Assembly (NCBI RefSeq): GCF_003591175.1
Contig: NZ_QYYG01000001.1
Coordinates: forward strand, 496,001-560,000
DNA length: 64,000 bases
Direction: 5' to 3'
DNA from: Serratia inhibens
Lineage (GTDB): Bacteria > Pseudomonadota > Gammaproteobacteria > Enterobacterales > Enterobacteriaceae
Part shown: piece by piece, positions 27,067 through 36,242 of the stretch
How positions within the stretch are numbered: the stretch's first letter is position 1
Layout of the letters: the number at the start of each line of letters is the position of its first letter
Notes under the pieces: model-generated
What the model was told of the DNA's origin: nothing
Database searches by the model: none
The model's input: the letters and a program-made list of their open reading frames with translations, nothing else
Translations under genes and position numbers: made by a program

Positions 27067-27519
27067 TCAGCTCTCTGGCATAACGGAAGAATGATGGGTG
27101 GAAATTTTCCACTCGTTGCCGACCCAGGCATAGGTGAAAGTATAACGCGCAGAAACGGTTGATTTATCTTTAAAACTGAAGGTATAAGTCCCCGTATCCA
27201 CGGCTTTGTTGCAGCCAATACGTATCGTTCGGCTATCTATCTTGCCAACCGGTTTTTTCGCCAGAAAATGTTCAAAATAATCAATCCGCTCAGCTTCCGT
27301 CAGCCGTACTTTATTGGAAACCGTGGGAAGCAAGATCGCATCGCTCAGGTAATTATCTGTCACCTTCCTGGCATCTCCAGTCTGTAAATCGTCATTCCAC
27401 TTATCAAATAATGCTTCAATTTGAGCCCGATCGACTTTAACGCAATCGGGAGCCGTTTTGGCCAAAACGGAGCCAGACATCAACATCAGCGCGCCTACTA
27501 TTCCAGGTAATTTTTTCAT
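27067..27519 (-). CDS. Exported SnoaL-like (SgcJ/EcaC-type) small protein
   Basis: The start at 27519 has AAAAGGA six bases upstream; an ATG six bases earlier sits too close to it. The 150-residue product has a signal peptide cut near SVLA, so it is periplasmic or secreted. The mature domain (IEALFDKWNDDLQTGDARKVTDNYLSDAILLPT, then FKDKSTVSARYTFTYAWVGNEWKISTHHSS) follows the cone-shaped NTF2/SnoaL pattern used by the SgcJ/EcaC group. Two Cys residues in the mature part may form a disulfide. Catalytic function is unknown. Confidence 0.82.
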   Translation of the reverse strand: MKKLPGIVGALMLMSGSVLAKTAPDCVKVDRAQIEALFDKWNDDLQTGDARKVTDNYLSDAILLPTVSNKVRLTEAERIDYFEHFLAKKPVGKIDSRTIRIGCNKAVDTGTYTFSFKDKSTVSARYTFTYAWVGNEWKISTHHSSVMPES

Positions 27520-28074
27520 TTTCATTCCTTTTGTCAGATTCGTTTCTCCTTGTCAGAAGTATCAGTACCAATCTCGATAAACAATTAAATTTTAATATAG
27601 TTACATTAGTTTACTATAAATCAAATAAACATCTCCCCATAGGTAATTGGCTGGCCGATGACCATCGCATCCGACCTCAGGTGGGTGCAGCCAGGTGCCG
27701 CAGCTGCGGCACCCGCTCCCGCACCATCAAGGTATGGCGGCTCTGTTGCAGCCGCTTCGGAAATACTCTGCATACTCGCGGCAAGAAAATCATCATGAAC
27801 AGGAAACGGCTATCGGATCCCACGTCAAGAATACATAATTAACAAACGAAATATGAAGTGAAATAATTCACGAAAGTTATTAATGAATGAATCATAGGAA
27901 GTACATAATAAAATTCGCCGTAGACGATTACCGGATAAGCTAATAACCTTCCCCCGTCATTCCTTCAAAAAAGAAATGGCATTACTGAAGGTAATGATAA
28001 TAGGTCGATCGGCATCAGATAAACGCTGATTAGGCTGACAAGTTTAATTCTACTTTCATTATTAAGGATGAGTT
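27520..28074. other. 555-base intergenic region with a GC-rich patch and a perfect 20-bp palindrome
   Basis: Mostly AT-rich, but 27650-27790 is distinctly GC-rich and holds the palindrome GGTGCCGCAGCTGCGGCACC at 27694-27713. Short open stretches cross this patch (for example a plus-strand run 27531-27842), none with a ribosome site or recognisable protein. It may be a decayed gene fragment. The last 100 bases presumably carry the promoter of the small gene at 28075. Confidence 0.4.
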
Positions 28075-28275
28075 ATGAAATTATCAAACGTAATACTTCT
28101 CTCGACCATTCTGGTTTCCTCAGTTGGCATGTCTGCCGCCGTCTCCGCCGCACAACGTCCCGCCGGCGTTTGCACCTTTATTTACGCGCCGGTTCCCTAC
28201 GTCACCAAAGACGGCAAAAAAACCCAGGCGCCTAATGCCTGCGTGGCAAAATGGTGGGCGGCTCAGGGTAAATAA
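28075..28275 (+). CDS. Small exported protein with two cysteines, unrecognised
   Basis: A 66-residue protein behind AAGGATG. Residues 1-26 form a signal peptide (MKLSNVILLST..., cut near VSAA). The 40-residue mature part is basic and contains RPAGVCTFIYAPVPYVTKDGKK and ACVAKWWA; the two Cys could form a disulfide. I do not recognise the family. It stands alone between a 555-base gap and a strong terminator. Its compact signal-plus-disulfide layout suits a small periplasmic or secreted factor. Confidence 0.72.
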   Translation: MKLSNVILLSTILVSSVGMSAAVSAAQRPAGVCTFIYAPVPYVTKDGKKTQAPNACVAKWWAAQGK

Positions 28276-28317
28276 TGTGGCCTGCTGGCCAGTTTAATGC
28301 AGCATGCCGCGTAAAAA

Positions 28318-28344
28318 AAATGGGGCCGGTTTCCGGCCCCATTT
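28318..28344. terminator. Bidirectional rho-independent terminator
   Basis: AAATGGGGCCGG and CCGGCCCCATTT form a perfect 12-bp stem with a 3-base loop. A run of A before and TTTCTG after allow it to act for both the small gene at 28075 and the penicillin-binding protein gene that converges on it. Confidence 0.88.
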
Positions 28345-28371
28345 CTGCTTTCTATCGGCAAAACAAAAACG

Positions 28372-30090
28372 TTATCCCTTCACCTGAGAAACCACGTTCA
28401 GCGGTTGAGCGTCCGGCAGAATGTTCATATGTTCCAGCACCTGCGCCATGATCTTGCCGAATACCGGGCCGGCCACCGAACCGCCGAAGTGCTTGCCGGC
28501 TTTCGGATTGTTGACCATCACCACCAACGCCACCTGCGGATCGCTGGCCGGTGCCACGCCGGCGGTGTAGTTGATATAACCGCCGTCATATTTGCCGTTG
28601 GCGCCCATCTTCTCTGCGGTACCGGTTTTAATCGCCAGCCGGTAACCCGGTACAGCGGCGCTAACCCCGCTGCCGCCCGGCAAGGCGTCGCTTTCCATCA
28701 TATGCACCACGGTTTTCACCGTCTCTTCCGGCAAGATCCGCTGCCCCATGACCGGCGGCGTAACCCGCGTGATCGACAGCGGTCGATAGACGCCGTAAGA
28801 ACCGATAGCGGCATATTCCCGCGCCATTTGCAGCGGCGTAACGCGCAACCCGTAGCCGAAGGAGAATGTCGCCCGCTCGATATCGGCCCAGCGTTCACGA
28901 TGCTGCGGCAGATAACCGCTGCTCTCGTTGCCGATCCCCAGTTCGGTCGGCAGCCCCAGACCAAAGCTCTTGTAGACCGCCGGTAACACGGTGGCGGGCA
29001 GCGCCAATGCAATATGCGACACCGCGATGTCGCTGGATTTTTGCAGCACGCCGGTAATGGTCAGTTTGGACCAGTGGCCAACGTCCTTGATCAAGTGGCC
29101 GTTGACCCGGTACGGCGTGGTATCCAGCACTGTGTCCGGCTTAATCAGTCTATGTTCCAGCCCGACCATCACGACCACCGGTTTTACCGTCGAACCCGGC
29201 TCGAAGCTGTCGCTGCTGCAAACGTTGCGAATATCTTTTACCGGCGTATTGGCATAGTTATTCGGGTTAAACGACGGGTAGCTGGCCATGCCAAGCACCT
29301 CGCCGGTACTGACTTTCACCAGCACCGCACAGCCGGAGTCGGCCTGGTTGGCCACCACGCCATCGCGAATTTGCGCATAGAGTACGTACTGGATAAATTT
29401 ATCGATGCTCAGCGTAACGTTCGGCGGCGGCACGGGATCGACGCTCTTGATCACGCCAATCACCGCCCCGCTGCCGTCCTTCTGATATACCCGCATCCCA
29501 TTCTTGCCTTGCAGCAGGTGGTTGAAGCCCAGTTCGATGCCTTCAAGCCCCTGATTGTCCTGCCCGACAATACCTATCAGCCCGGCGGCATCCTGGCCCA
29601 TCGGGTAAAAGCGGCTGAAATCCTGCTCGGTGCTGACCCCGGTCAGATGCAGCTTGCTGATGTAGTTCGCGTTATCGTCTTCAACCTTGCGCGCCAGATA
29701 GACGAAACGCTTATGGGCGTTGGTCTGAATCAACTTTTGCACGTCCGTCAGCGGTATTTTCAGCACGTTGGCCAGGCTCTGCCAGCGCTCGTTGCCGGTA
29801 TCGGTATGGGTGTCGAGAATATGCTTGGGATCCAGCACGATATCTTTCGAAGACACGCTCACCGCCAGCGCTTCATCATTACGGTCGGTGATCATCCCCC
29901 GGTTGGTCGGCAGCACCTGCGTGCGGATTGAACGTTGATCCGCCTGGTCCGCCAACTGCTGATGCTCCATCAGTTGCAAATAACCGACCCGGAACGCCAG
30001 CAGGAAAAAACACACCAGAATGCCGGCGCAAATCCAGCCAAACCTCAGTGAGGAATAATTTTTACCGCTCTTTTTTATTAATGGTGCCAC
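28372..30090 (-). CDS. Class B penicillin-binding protein, PBP3 (FtsI) paralogue
   Basis: A 572-residue peptidoglycan transpeptidase starting with GTG at 30090 behind AGGG. One N-terminal membrane helix anchors it (residues about 17-38), then the PBP dimerisation part (RGMITDRN..LAVSV) and the transpeptidase domain. The catalytic Ser is S300 in P-G-S-T-V-K, the second motif is S352-S353-D354 (a change from S-x-N) and the third is K488-T489-G490. It is not in a division (mra) gene context and lies next to a PBP2 paralogue, so it is an accessory copy like Salmonella PBP3SAL, which acts in acid. Conditional use is inferred. Confidence 0.9.
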   Translation of the reverse strand: MAPLIKKSGKNYSSLRFGWICAGILVCFFLLAFRVGYLQLMEHQQLADQADQRSIRTQVLPTNRGMITDRNDEALAVSVSSKDIVLDPKHILDTHTDTGNERWQSLANVLKIPLTDVQKLIQTNAHKRFVYLARKVEDDNANYISKLHLTGVSTEQDFSRFYPMGQDAAGLIGIVGQDNQGLEGIELGFNHLLQGKNGMRVYQKDGSGAVIGVIKSVDPVPPPNVTLSIDKFIQYVLYAQIRDGVVANQADSGCAVLVKVSTGEVLGMASYPSFNPNNYANTPVKDIRNVCSSDSFEPGSTVKPVVVMVGLEHRLIKPDTVLDTTPYRVNGHLIKDVGHWSKLTITGVLQKSSDIAVSHIALALPATVLPAVYKSFGLGLPTELGIGNESSGYLPQHRERWADIERATFSFGYGLRVTPLQMAREYAAIGSYGVYRPLSITRVTPPVMGQRILPEETVKTVVHMMESDALPGGSGVSAAVPGYRLAIKTGTAEKMGANGKYDGGYINYTAGVAPASDPQVALVVMVNNPKAGKHFGGSVAGPVFGKIMAQVLEHMNILPDAQPLNVVSQVKG

Positions 30091-30192
30091 TGTTAACCCT
30101 GCGTTTTTATTCGGATTATGTAATTATTTCAGTCTACCCTGACGGAAATTTTTAGAAGATTGCAGTTTGTAAGAAAGTAAAAGCAAACGCGT

Positions 30193-32118
30193 TTACTGTT
30201 GCACATCCTCACTGTCGTTTAACTCCGGTTTAACTTTCTGACTCTCGTCAGGCTGCGGTGCGTTGGCCGGGTCAAAAATATGATCAAGGATCGCCCGCGC
30301 GGTTGGCCCCGCCACCACGCCGTCACCGCCGCCGTTTTCCAGAATCAACGCCATCGCCACCCGCGGATTTTTATAGGGGGCGAACAAGGTGTAGAAAATA
30401 TGGTCACGCAACCGCACCGGGATCATCTTGGCGTTATAAGTCTGATTTTCTCTCAGGCTGAACACCTGTGAAGTACCGGATTTGGCGGCGATCTGATAAG
30501 GCGCAGTATGGAACAACTTATAACCGGTGCCGTTCGGCAGGTTGGCCATACCGTACATGCCGTTGCGCACAATGCCCCAGTAGGGTGATTTTGCATCGCC
30601 GATCTGTGCCGTCTGCAACGGCGGCTGATAGCGGCTCACCCAGTTGCCCTGGCGCATGGAATACAGCAGATGGGGCGTTTTCACCTTGCCGTTATTGATA
30701 AGCGTGGTCAGCGCCTTCACCATCTGAATGGGCGTGGCGACCCAATACCCCTGGCCGATGCCGACCGACACGGTATCGCCCTGATACCAGGGTTTTTTAT
30801 GCACCCGCTGCTTCCACTCGCGGCTGGGCAGTACGCCGCGATACTCTTCGTTAAGATCGATCCCGGTCGCCTGGCCGTAACCGAACTGGCTCAGCCAACT
30901 GTGAATGCGATCAATGCCCATTTCAAACGCCACCTGATAGAAGAAGGTATCGGCGGATTCCTCAATCGCCTTGGTGACGTTCAGCATACCGTGGCCGCTC
31001 TTCAGCCAGTCGCGGTAACGGCGCTGGGTACCCGGCAACGTCCAGGTCGGCGCGCCAAAGAAGCTGGTGTTGGGCGTGATCACCCCGGCGAACAGCGCAG
31101 AGGTCGCCATATAAGGCTTCACGGTGGACGCCGGCGGGTACAGCCCCTGAGTGACACGGTTAATCAGCGGTAGATCCGGGTTGGTCAATAAGGTTTTATA
31201 GGCTTTGTAACTGATGCCTTTCACGAAAGGATTGGGATCGTAACTGGGGCTGGACACCATCGCCAGAATGCCGCCATCGCGCGGATCTTCAACCACCACC
31301 GCCGCCCGCTGCCCCTTCAGTACCGACTCGATATACTGCTGCAACGGCAAATCGAGCGTCAGATAGATATTTTTGCCTGCCTGCGGCGGCTGTTCTTTCA
31401 GCAGGCGTATCACGCGGCCGTGGTTATCCACCTCCACTTCCTGATAGCCGGTGGTGCCATGCAGTTCCGACTCATAGTAAGCCTCAATGCCCTGCTTGCC
31501 GATGTTATGGTCGGCGGAGTAATTTTCGCCGATGCCGGCTTTATCGAGCCGTTTCACATCGCCATCGTTGATTTTCGATACGTAACCCACCACGTGCGCC
31601 AGTTCGGCGCCATACGGATATTCCCGCTGCTGATAGGTGTCGATGGTCACTCCGTCAAAACGGTATTGATTGACCGCAAAACGCGCTACCTCGGTGTCGT
31701 TCAGCCCGCTTTTCAACGTCACCGGTTTATAGCGGCCGTTGTGGTGCATGTCGTCGCGAAAGGTGGCGATATCCTCAGGAGTGAGATCGACAATCGGCGT
31801 CAGCGCCTGCAACAGCGCAGCCATATTGGCGATTTTGCTGGGAATGACCTGGATCTGGTACAGCGTAATATTACGTACCAGCGGGATGCCGTTACGATCG
31901 AATATCAGCCCGCGGCTGGGCGCAATCGGCAGCATTTTGATGTCGTTCTGATTGGAGCGCGTCTGGTAGAACGCATGTTGCTTAATCTGCAGGTGATACA
32001 GGTTGACGATCAGTGCGCCGAAGCAGGCGATCACCAACGCCATCGCCACGCAGGCACGGCGAATAAACAACATTTCCTCAGCGGAATGGTCACGGATTTT
32101 TTCTTTCAAGAGGGCCAT
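30193..32118 (-). CDS. Class B penicillin-binding protein, PBP2 (MrdA) paralogue
   Basis: A 641-residue transpeptidase of PBP2 type. Residues about 20-45 span the membrane, followed by the MrdA-like N-terminal part (SRGLIFDRNGIPLVRN, YPYGAELAHVVGYVSKI, GKQGIEAYYESELHG). S331 of P-A-S-T-V-K is the acyl-enzyme serine, S388-A389-D390 the second motif and K546-S547-G548 the third. No rodA, rlpA or dacA gene adjoins it as they would the main mrdA, so it is a second copy. It precedes the PBP3 paralogue by 102 bases in the same direction, suggesting a joint alternative cell-wall set. Confidence 0.9.
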   Translation of the reverse strand: MALLKEKIRDHSAEEMLFIRRACVAMALVIACFGALIVNLYHLQIKQHAFYQTRSNQNDIKMLPIAPSRGLIFDRNGIPLVRNITLYQIQVIPSKIANMAALLQALTPIVDLTPEDIATFRDDMHHNGRYKPVTLKSGLNDTEVARFAVNQYRFDGVTIDTYQQREYPYGAELAHVVGYVSKINDGDVKRLDKAGIGENYSADHNIGKQGIEAYYESELHGTTGYQEVEVDNHGRVIRLLKEQPPQAGKNIYLTLDLPLQQYIESVLKGQRAAVVVEDPRDGGILAMVSSPSYDPNPFVKGISYKAYKTLLTNPDLPLINRVTQGLYPPASTVKPYMATSALFAGVITPNTSFFGAPTWTLPGTQRRYRDWLKSGHGMLNVTKAIEESADTFFYQVAFEMGIDRIHSWLSQFGYGQATGIDLNEEYRGVLPSREWKQRVHKKPWYQGDTVSVGIGQGYWVATPIQMVKALTTLINNGKVKTPHLLYSMRQGNWVSRYQPPLQTAQIGDAKSPYWGIVRNGMYGMANLPNGTGYKLFHTAPYQIAAKSGTSQVFSLRENQTYNAKMIPVRLRDHIFYTLFAPYKNPRVAMALILENGGGDGVVAGPTARAILDHIFDPANAPQPDESQKVKPELNDSEDVQQ

Positions 32119-32324
32119 ACGCAGCGCAGTACCTGTCTGACGTCACATTTTCCCCAGATAAATCAGGGCAGTGAAAAGTCGGCAAGCATAGCGTTATTGG
32201 TTAACGGCCCCCATTAAAAGGTTGCTAATGAAATGGCATAAATGTTTCAGCATGTTGGAATGTTACCGGATGCTGCCTTTTATGCAGCGCAGGGATTGAG
32301 CGACCCTTTACCCCAATGCTACAA

Positions 32325-32340
32325 TGTGACACAGATCACA
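32325..32340. promoter_or_regulatory. Consensus CRP-type site
   Basis: TGTGA - 6 bases - TCACA, perfect core, centred about 80 bases before the ATG of the small membrane protein gene at 32413 and in the 294-base divergent gap with the PBP2 paralogue. It could regulate either side. Confidence 0.6.
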
Positions 32341-32412
32341 CTATTCCATTTGTTGCCCGCACTGTTCTCCGGCGCCCTGCCGGCTGCGGCTTTTCACCAA
32401 GGATCACGTTCG

Positions 32413-32694
32413 ATGAGTACCATAGCCACGGGTTTGATTATGATGCGCTGGGAGTTACTGAGCGCAGTAATGATGTTTATGGCCAGCCAGTTAAACGTCG
32501 TTTGTCGTAAAACCAGCCGTAACGGCATGGCATTCATGTTCAGCAGCCTCGGGCTGTTCACCACCTGCTGGTTCGTGATGGGTTTGATGGGCATCAGCTT
32601 CAGCCAGGAAGGGTTCCTGCATTTTTGGTCGGTGACCAAAGACGTCTTTTTCGATGTGATGAGCAAAACCCCGACCGACTGGCCAATGCCCTGA
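32413..32694 (+). CDS. Small two-span membrane protein, unrecognised
   Basis: The chosen start (MSTIATGLIMMRWELL) follows AAGGA; a longer reading to 32242 lacks support. The 93-residue product has two hydrophobic helices, near residues 10-28 and 40-62 (FMFSSLGLFTTCWFVMGLMG). It resembles small enterobacterial inner-membrane proteins of unknown function, but I cannot name the family. It sits between the divergent PBP2 paralogue and a convergent LysR gene, with a perfect CRP-type site upstream. Confidence 0.65.
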   Translation: MSTIATGLIMMRWELLSAVMMFMASQLNVVCRKTSRNGMAFMFSSLGLFTTCWFVMGLMGISFSQEGFLHFWSVTKDVFFDVMSKTPTDWPMP

Positions 32695-32711
32695 GCCGTA
32701 CTTAATCTCCC

Positions 32712-33569
32712 TCAACGGCCGGGCAACGGCGCCGACATCTCCAGCAGTATTTTGCCGAATGCCTGCGCAGCCGCGCCAGGTTCCGCGCCGTTGACGATCA
32801 GGGTGAAATCGACGTCGGGTAATTCGGGTAGCCCATACTCGTCCTCGATCACTTTCATCCCCGGCTCCAGATCGCCGCTCGCCATAACGGCAATGCCCAA
32901 CCCCGCCAGCACCGCCGCCCGTAGCCCTTGCTGGCTTTGTGAGGTGAAAGCGGTGTGCCATTCGATGGCCTGACTTTCCAGCGCGGCGATCCCGGCCGCG
33001 CGGCTGACCGACGGCACGGGCAACAACGCCAGCGGCAACGACGTCCCCGCCAGGCTGAATGTCTCAGCCGCAACCCACACCAGCTGCGTCCGCCGCAATA
33101 GCCTGCCCTCAATGCGGTTAGCCAGCGACATCACGACGGCCAAATCCAGTTCATTGCCCTTCACCATGCCACAAAGATCCAGCCCGATACTGACATTCAC
33201 CTCCAGCCTGACCGCCGGGAAAGCCCGGGCGAATTGGGATAACAAGGGGGGCAATCGTTCCCCCAGAAAACTCTCCGTCAGGCCAAAGCGCACCGCGCCG
33301 GAAACGGGTGAGGATTCAAAGCGCCGCTGCATGGCGTCAAGCGCCTGCAAAACCTGCCCGGCGTGGCGCAGCAAATCTTCACCGTCTTCGGTTAGCGTCA
33401 GGCGGCGCGTAGTACGGTGCAACAACTGCCTGCCAATCTGCTCCTCGAGCCGACGGATCTGGTGACTGATCGCGGATTGGGTCAGATTCAGTTGCTGCGC
33501 CGCGCGCGTAAAGCCGCCGGTTTCGGTAACCATAACGAAGGTGCGCAGCAGTGTCGGGTCAATGTTCAT
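32712..33569 (-). CDS. LysR-family transcriptional regulator
   Basis: A 285-residue LysR protein. The DNA-binding domain (residues 1-60) reads LLRTFVMVTETGGFTRAAQQLNLTQSAISHQIRRLEEQIGRQLLHRTTRR, a textbook match. The ligand-binding half has VRFGLTESFLGERLPPLL and LDLAVVMSL. It is divergent from the MFS gene at 33687, separated by about 117 AT-rich bases, and probably controls it. The effector is unknown. Confidence 0.93.
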   Translation of the reverse strand: MNIDPTLLRTFVMVTETGGFTRAAQQLNLTQSAISHQIRRLEEQIGRQLLHRTTRRLTLTEDGEDLLRHAGQVLQALDAMQRRFESSPVSGAVRFGLTESFLGERLPPLLSQFARAFPAVRLEVNVSIGLDLCGMVKGNELDLAVVMSLANRIEGRLLRRTQLVWVAAETFSLAGTSLPLALLPVPSVSRAAGIAALESQAIEWHTAFTSQSQQGLRAAVLAGLGIAVMASGDLEPGMKVIEDEYGLPELPDVDFTLIVNGAEPGAAAQAFGKILLEMSAPLPGR

Positions 33570-33686
33570 GGCAGCTTTTCATGATAATAATTAATTAATA
33601 ACGATAAATTAAATCATTTCCATCATGCAACTCATTTATCCAGAATGGCTGTTCGTTCCCATCACCCTCTTTTGTGGAAAAAGCTC

Positions 33687-35207
33687 ATGACGCTCTCTCA
33701 CGCCAGTAAAAACCGACTGGCATTAACGGCAATTTGCCTCGCCGCGCTGATGTTCGGCCTGGAAATATCCAGCGTGCCGGTCATACTGCCGACGCTGGAA
33801 CGGGTATTACACAGTGATTTCAGCGATATGCAGTGGATTATGAATGCCTACACCCTGGCCTGTACCGCAGTGATGATGGCCACCGGAACGCTGTCTGACC
33901 GTTTTGGCCGCAGGCGAGTTTTCATCATCGCCATTGCCGCTTTCGGTCTCACCTCCTTGCTCTGCGGCCTGGCCAACGGCTCGACGATGCTGATCCTGGG
34001 CCGCTTTATGCAAGGCATGGCAGGTGGCGCCATGTTGATTTGCCAGGTGGCTGCACTGTCGCATCAGTTTCAAAGCGGCAAACAACGTGGCCAGGCCTTC
34101 GGCATATGGGGCGTCGTTTTTGGCATTGGGTTGGGGTTCGGGCCAGCGATCGGCGGCGTTATCGTGGCGCTCGCCAACTGGCAATGGGTATTCTTGATTC
34201 ATGTGGTCATCGCCGTTCTGACACTGTTACTGGTGATGTTCAGCGTAGAAGAATCCCGCGATCCTCAGGCGGCAAAACTGGATAGTCTGGGGATCGTCAC
34301 ACTGTCGTTGTCGGTTTTTGGGTTGGTGTATTTTATCACTCAGGGAGCCGTGTTCGGTTTCACCAGCGTTCGCGCAGGCGGTATTTTCCTCGCGACTACT
34401 CTTAGCCTGCTGCTGTTTATTTGGGTGGAGAGACGCAGCCCCTATCCGATGATGGAGTTTTCCGTGTTCAGGAATCGGCATTTTTCCGGGGCGCTGATGG
34501 GATCCATCGGCATGAATTTCAGCTTCTGGCCCTTTATGATCTACCTGCCGCTCTATTTCCAGACTGGGCTGGGTTATGACAGCCTGACCACAGGTTTGTC
34601 GCTGCTCGCTTATACGCTTCCCACGCTTGTCTTCCCCCCGGTGGGCGAGCGATTGGCTCTGCGCTATCGCCCTGGGGCCGTGATCCCCGCCGGGTTATTC
34701 ACGCTTGGGCTGGGTTTCCTGCTGATGAAATCAGGCAGCGAACATGCCGGCGGATTGGCTATGCTGCCGGGGTTACTTATCGCCGGTATCGGCCTGGGCA
34801 TCACCAATACCCCGGTGACCAATACCACCACAGGCTCGGTGTCAAACGCCCGCGCCGGCATGGCCTCCGGGATAGATATGAGCGCCAGAATGATCGCGCT
34901 GGCTATCAATATTGCGGTCATGGGGTTTATCTTGCTGGCGGGCGTTTACGCTTACCTGCGACAAACGCTGCCCGAATCATTCGGTAGCTTGCCACTGAGT
35001 TCGGTGGCGGAGCAGATAGTGGCGGGTAATCTCACCGCGTTGAAAACACTCCCCGCATGGGATGCGCTGGCGCCCCTGGTTCATGCTGCGTTGACGCAAA
35101 GTTTTGGCCTGGTGATGCTGTACGGCGGCCTCGGTGCCTGGGCGTTGGCTGCGGCCAGCCTGACGATTTTCGCCCCCTGGAAAACCGCAGCCGTAACTCC
35201 CGGCTAA
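33687..35207 (+). CDS. DHA2-family MFS efflux transporter
   Basis: The start at 33687 (MTLSHASKNRLALT) is preferred; an in-frame ATG at 33645 is 14 codons longer. The 506-residue product has about 14 spans. Signatures are LEISSVPVILPTLE in the first span, DRFGRRRVFIIA (motif A) and GIGLGFGPAIGGVIV (motif C of drug/H+ antiporters). Late helices include GLGITNTPVTNTTTGSVSNARAGMASG, typical of QacA/EmrB-like pumps. Probably controlled by the divergent LysR protein. The substrate is unknown. Confidence 0.88.
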   Translation: MTLSHASKNRLALTAICLAALMFGLEISSVPVILPTLERVLHSDFSDMQWIMNAYTLACTAVMMATGTLSDRFGRRRVFIIAIAAFGLTSLLCGLANGSTMLILGRFMQGMAGGAMLICQVAALSHQFQSGKQRGQAFGIWGVVFGIGLGFGPAIGGVIVALANWQWVFLIHVVIAVLTLLLVMFSVEESRDPQAAKLDSLGIVTLSLSVFGLVYFITQGAVFGFTSVRAGGIFLATTLSLLLFIWVERRSPYPMMEFSVFRNRHFSGALMGSIGMNFSFWPFMIYLPLYFQTGLGYDSLTTGLSLLAYTLPTLVFPPVGERLALRYRPGAVIPAGLFTLGLGFLLMKSGSEHAGGLAMLPGLLIAGIGLGITNTPVTNTTTGSVSNARAGMASGIDMSARMIALAINIAVMGFILLAGVYAYLRQTLPESFGSLPLSSVAEQIVAGNLTALKTLPAWDALAPLVHAALTQSFGLVMLYGGLGAWALAAASLTIFAPWKTAAVTPG

Positions 35208-35441
35208 TAACATTCCGTTATTACCGAATGGTTCATAAAATAAATAAAATATAATCGGGTGGTCTGAGGGTGGCGAGGGCTTATGCTGACCTCAGACAAC
35301 TTTGTTGCACCTGGCCCAGAAGCAAGCCCGCATGGCCGCACTTTCTTGTTTTTCCCCTGATTAATCCAGAATCCGGCTTAATGGTTAACCGATGTCTGGC
35401 CTGGCTGAAGGATACGCCACGCGCCGCCATCAGGAAACAGC

Positions 35442-36230
35442 ATGATTTCTCCTTCTGCCCGTATTGCCGCCAGCAGCGTGATTGAGCCCGGCGTGATTAT
35501 CGGTGCGCGCGTGTGCATCGGCCCTTTTTGCTTCATCACCGCCGGCGTTGAGATTGGCGAAGGCACCTCTATCGCTTCCCATGTGGTGATTAACGGCCTG
35601 ACACGCATCGGCCGCGACAACGTCATCGACCAGTTTTCCTCGATCGGCGAAGCCGGCCAGGATCTGAAATACGCCGGTGAACCGACCACGCTCACCCTCG
35701 GCGATCGCAACCGCATCGGCAAGTACGCCACCCTGCATCGCGGTACCGCACAAGGTTGCCGCCACACCGCGATCGGCGATGACAACCATCTGCGGGATAA
35801 TGTGCATATTGCCCATGACTGCATCATTGGCAACGCCACGCATATCGGCAATAACAGCGGTCTGGCCGGGCATGTGGAGCTGGGAGACGGCGCTTGGGTC
35901 GGCGCGCGCTGTGCGGTGCATCAATTTTGCATTATCGGTGCCCACGCACGATTGGCCGACGGCACCCTCGCGGTGCAGGATCTGCCGCCGTTCGTCCAGG
36001 CCAGCGGCAACCGCGCCAAACCGGATGGCCTGCATCTGCTGGCACCGGCCTTTCTGGCCGCCGACGAGCAACAGCAGCGGGTTATTCATTCGCTTTACGC
36101 CATGTTGTATCACCAGGCGATGGCGCTGGAAGACGTGCGGCAAGAAGCCGCCCGCCTCAGCGTGGAATATCCGTTACTGCGGCTGTTCACTGATTTTTTT
36201 GCCCGCTCTACGCGGGGCATCATCCGTTGA
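35442..36230 (+). CDS. LpxA-like acyl-ACP--UDP-N-acetylglucosamine O-acyltransferase paralogue
   Basis: A 262-residue left-handed beta-helix protein with many hexapeptide repeats (for example VIEPGVIIGARVCIGPFCFI). It keeps H125 in HIAHDC, the catalytic base of E. coli LpxA at the same residue number, plus NNSGLAGHV. Length equals E. coli LpxA (262). It is not flanked by lpxD, fabZ or lpxB, so it is likely an extra copy and not the essential lipid A gene. It could acylate UDP-GlcNAc with another chain, or another sugar nucleotide. AGGAAACAGC precedes the ATG. It converges on the ddp operon. Confidence 0.85.
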   Translation: MISPSARIAASSVIEPGVIIGARVCIGPFCFITAGVEIGEGTSIASHVVINGLTRIGRDNVIDQFSSIGEAGQDLKYAGEPTTLTLGDRNRIGKYATLHRGTAQGCRHTAIGDDNHLRDNVHIAHDCIIGNATHIGNNSGLAGHVELGDGAWVGARCAVHQFCIIGAHARLADGTLAVQDLPPFVQASGNRAKPDGLHLLAPAFLAADEQQQRVIHSLYAMLYHQAMALEDVRQEAARLSVEYPLLRLFTDFFARSTRGIIR

Positions 36231-36242
36231 ACGATGTGGCCG

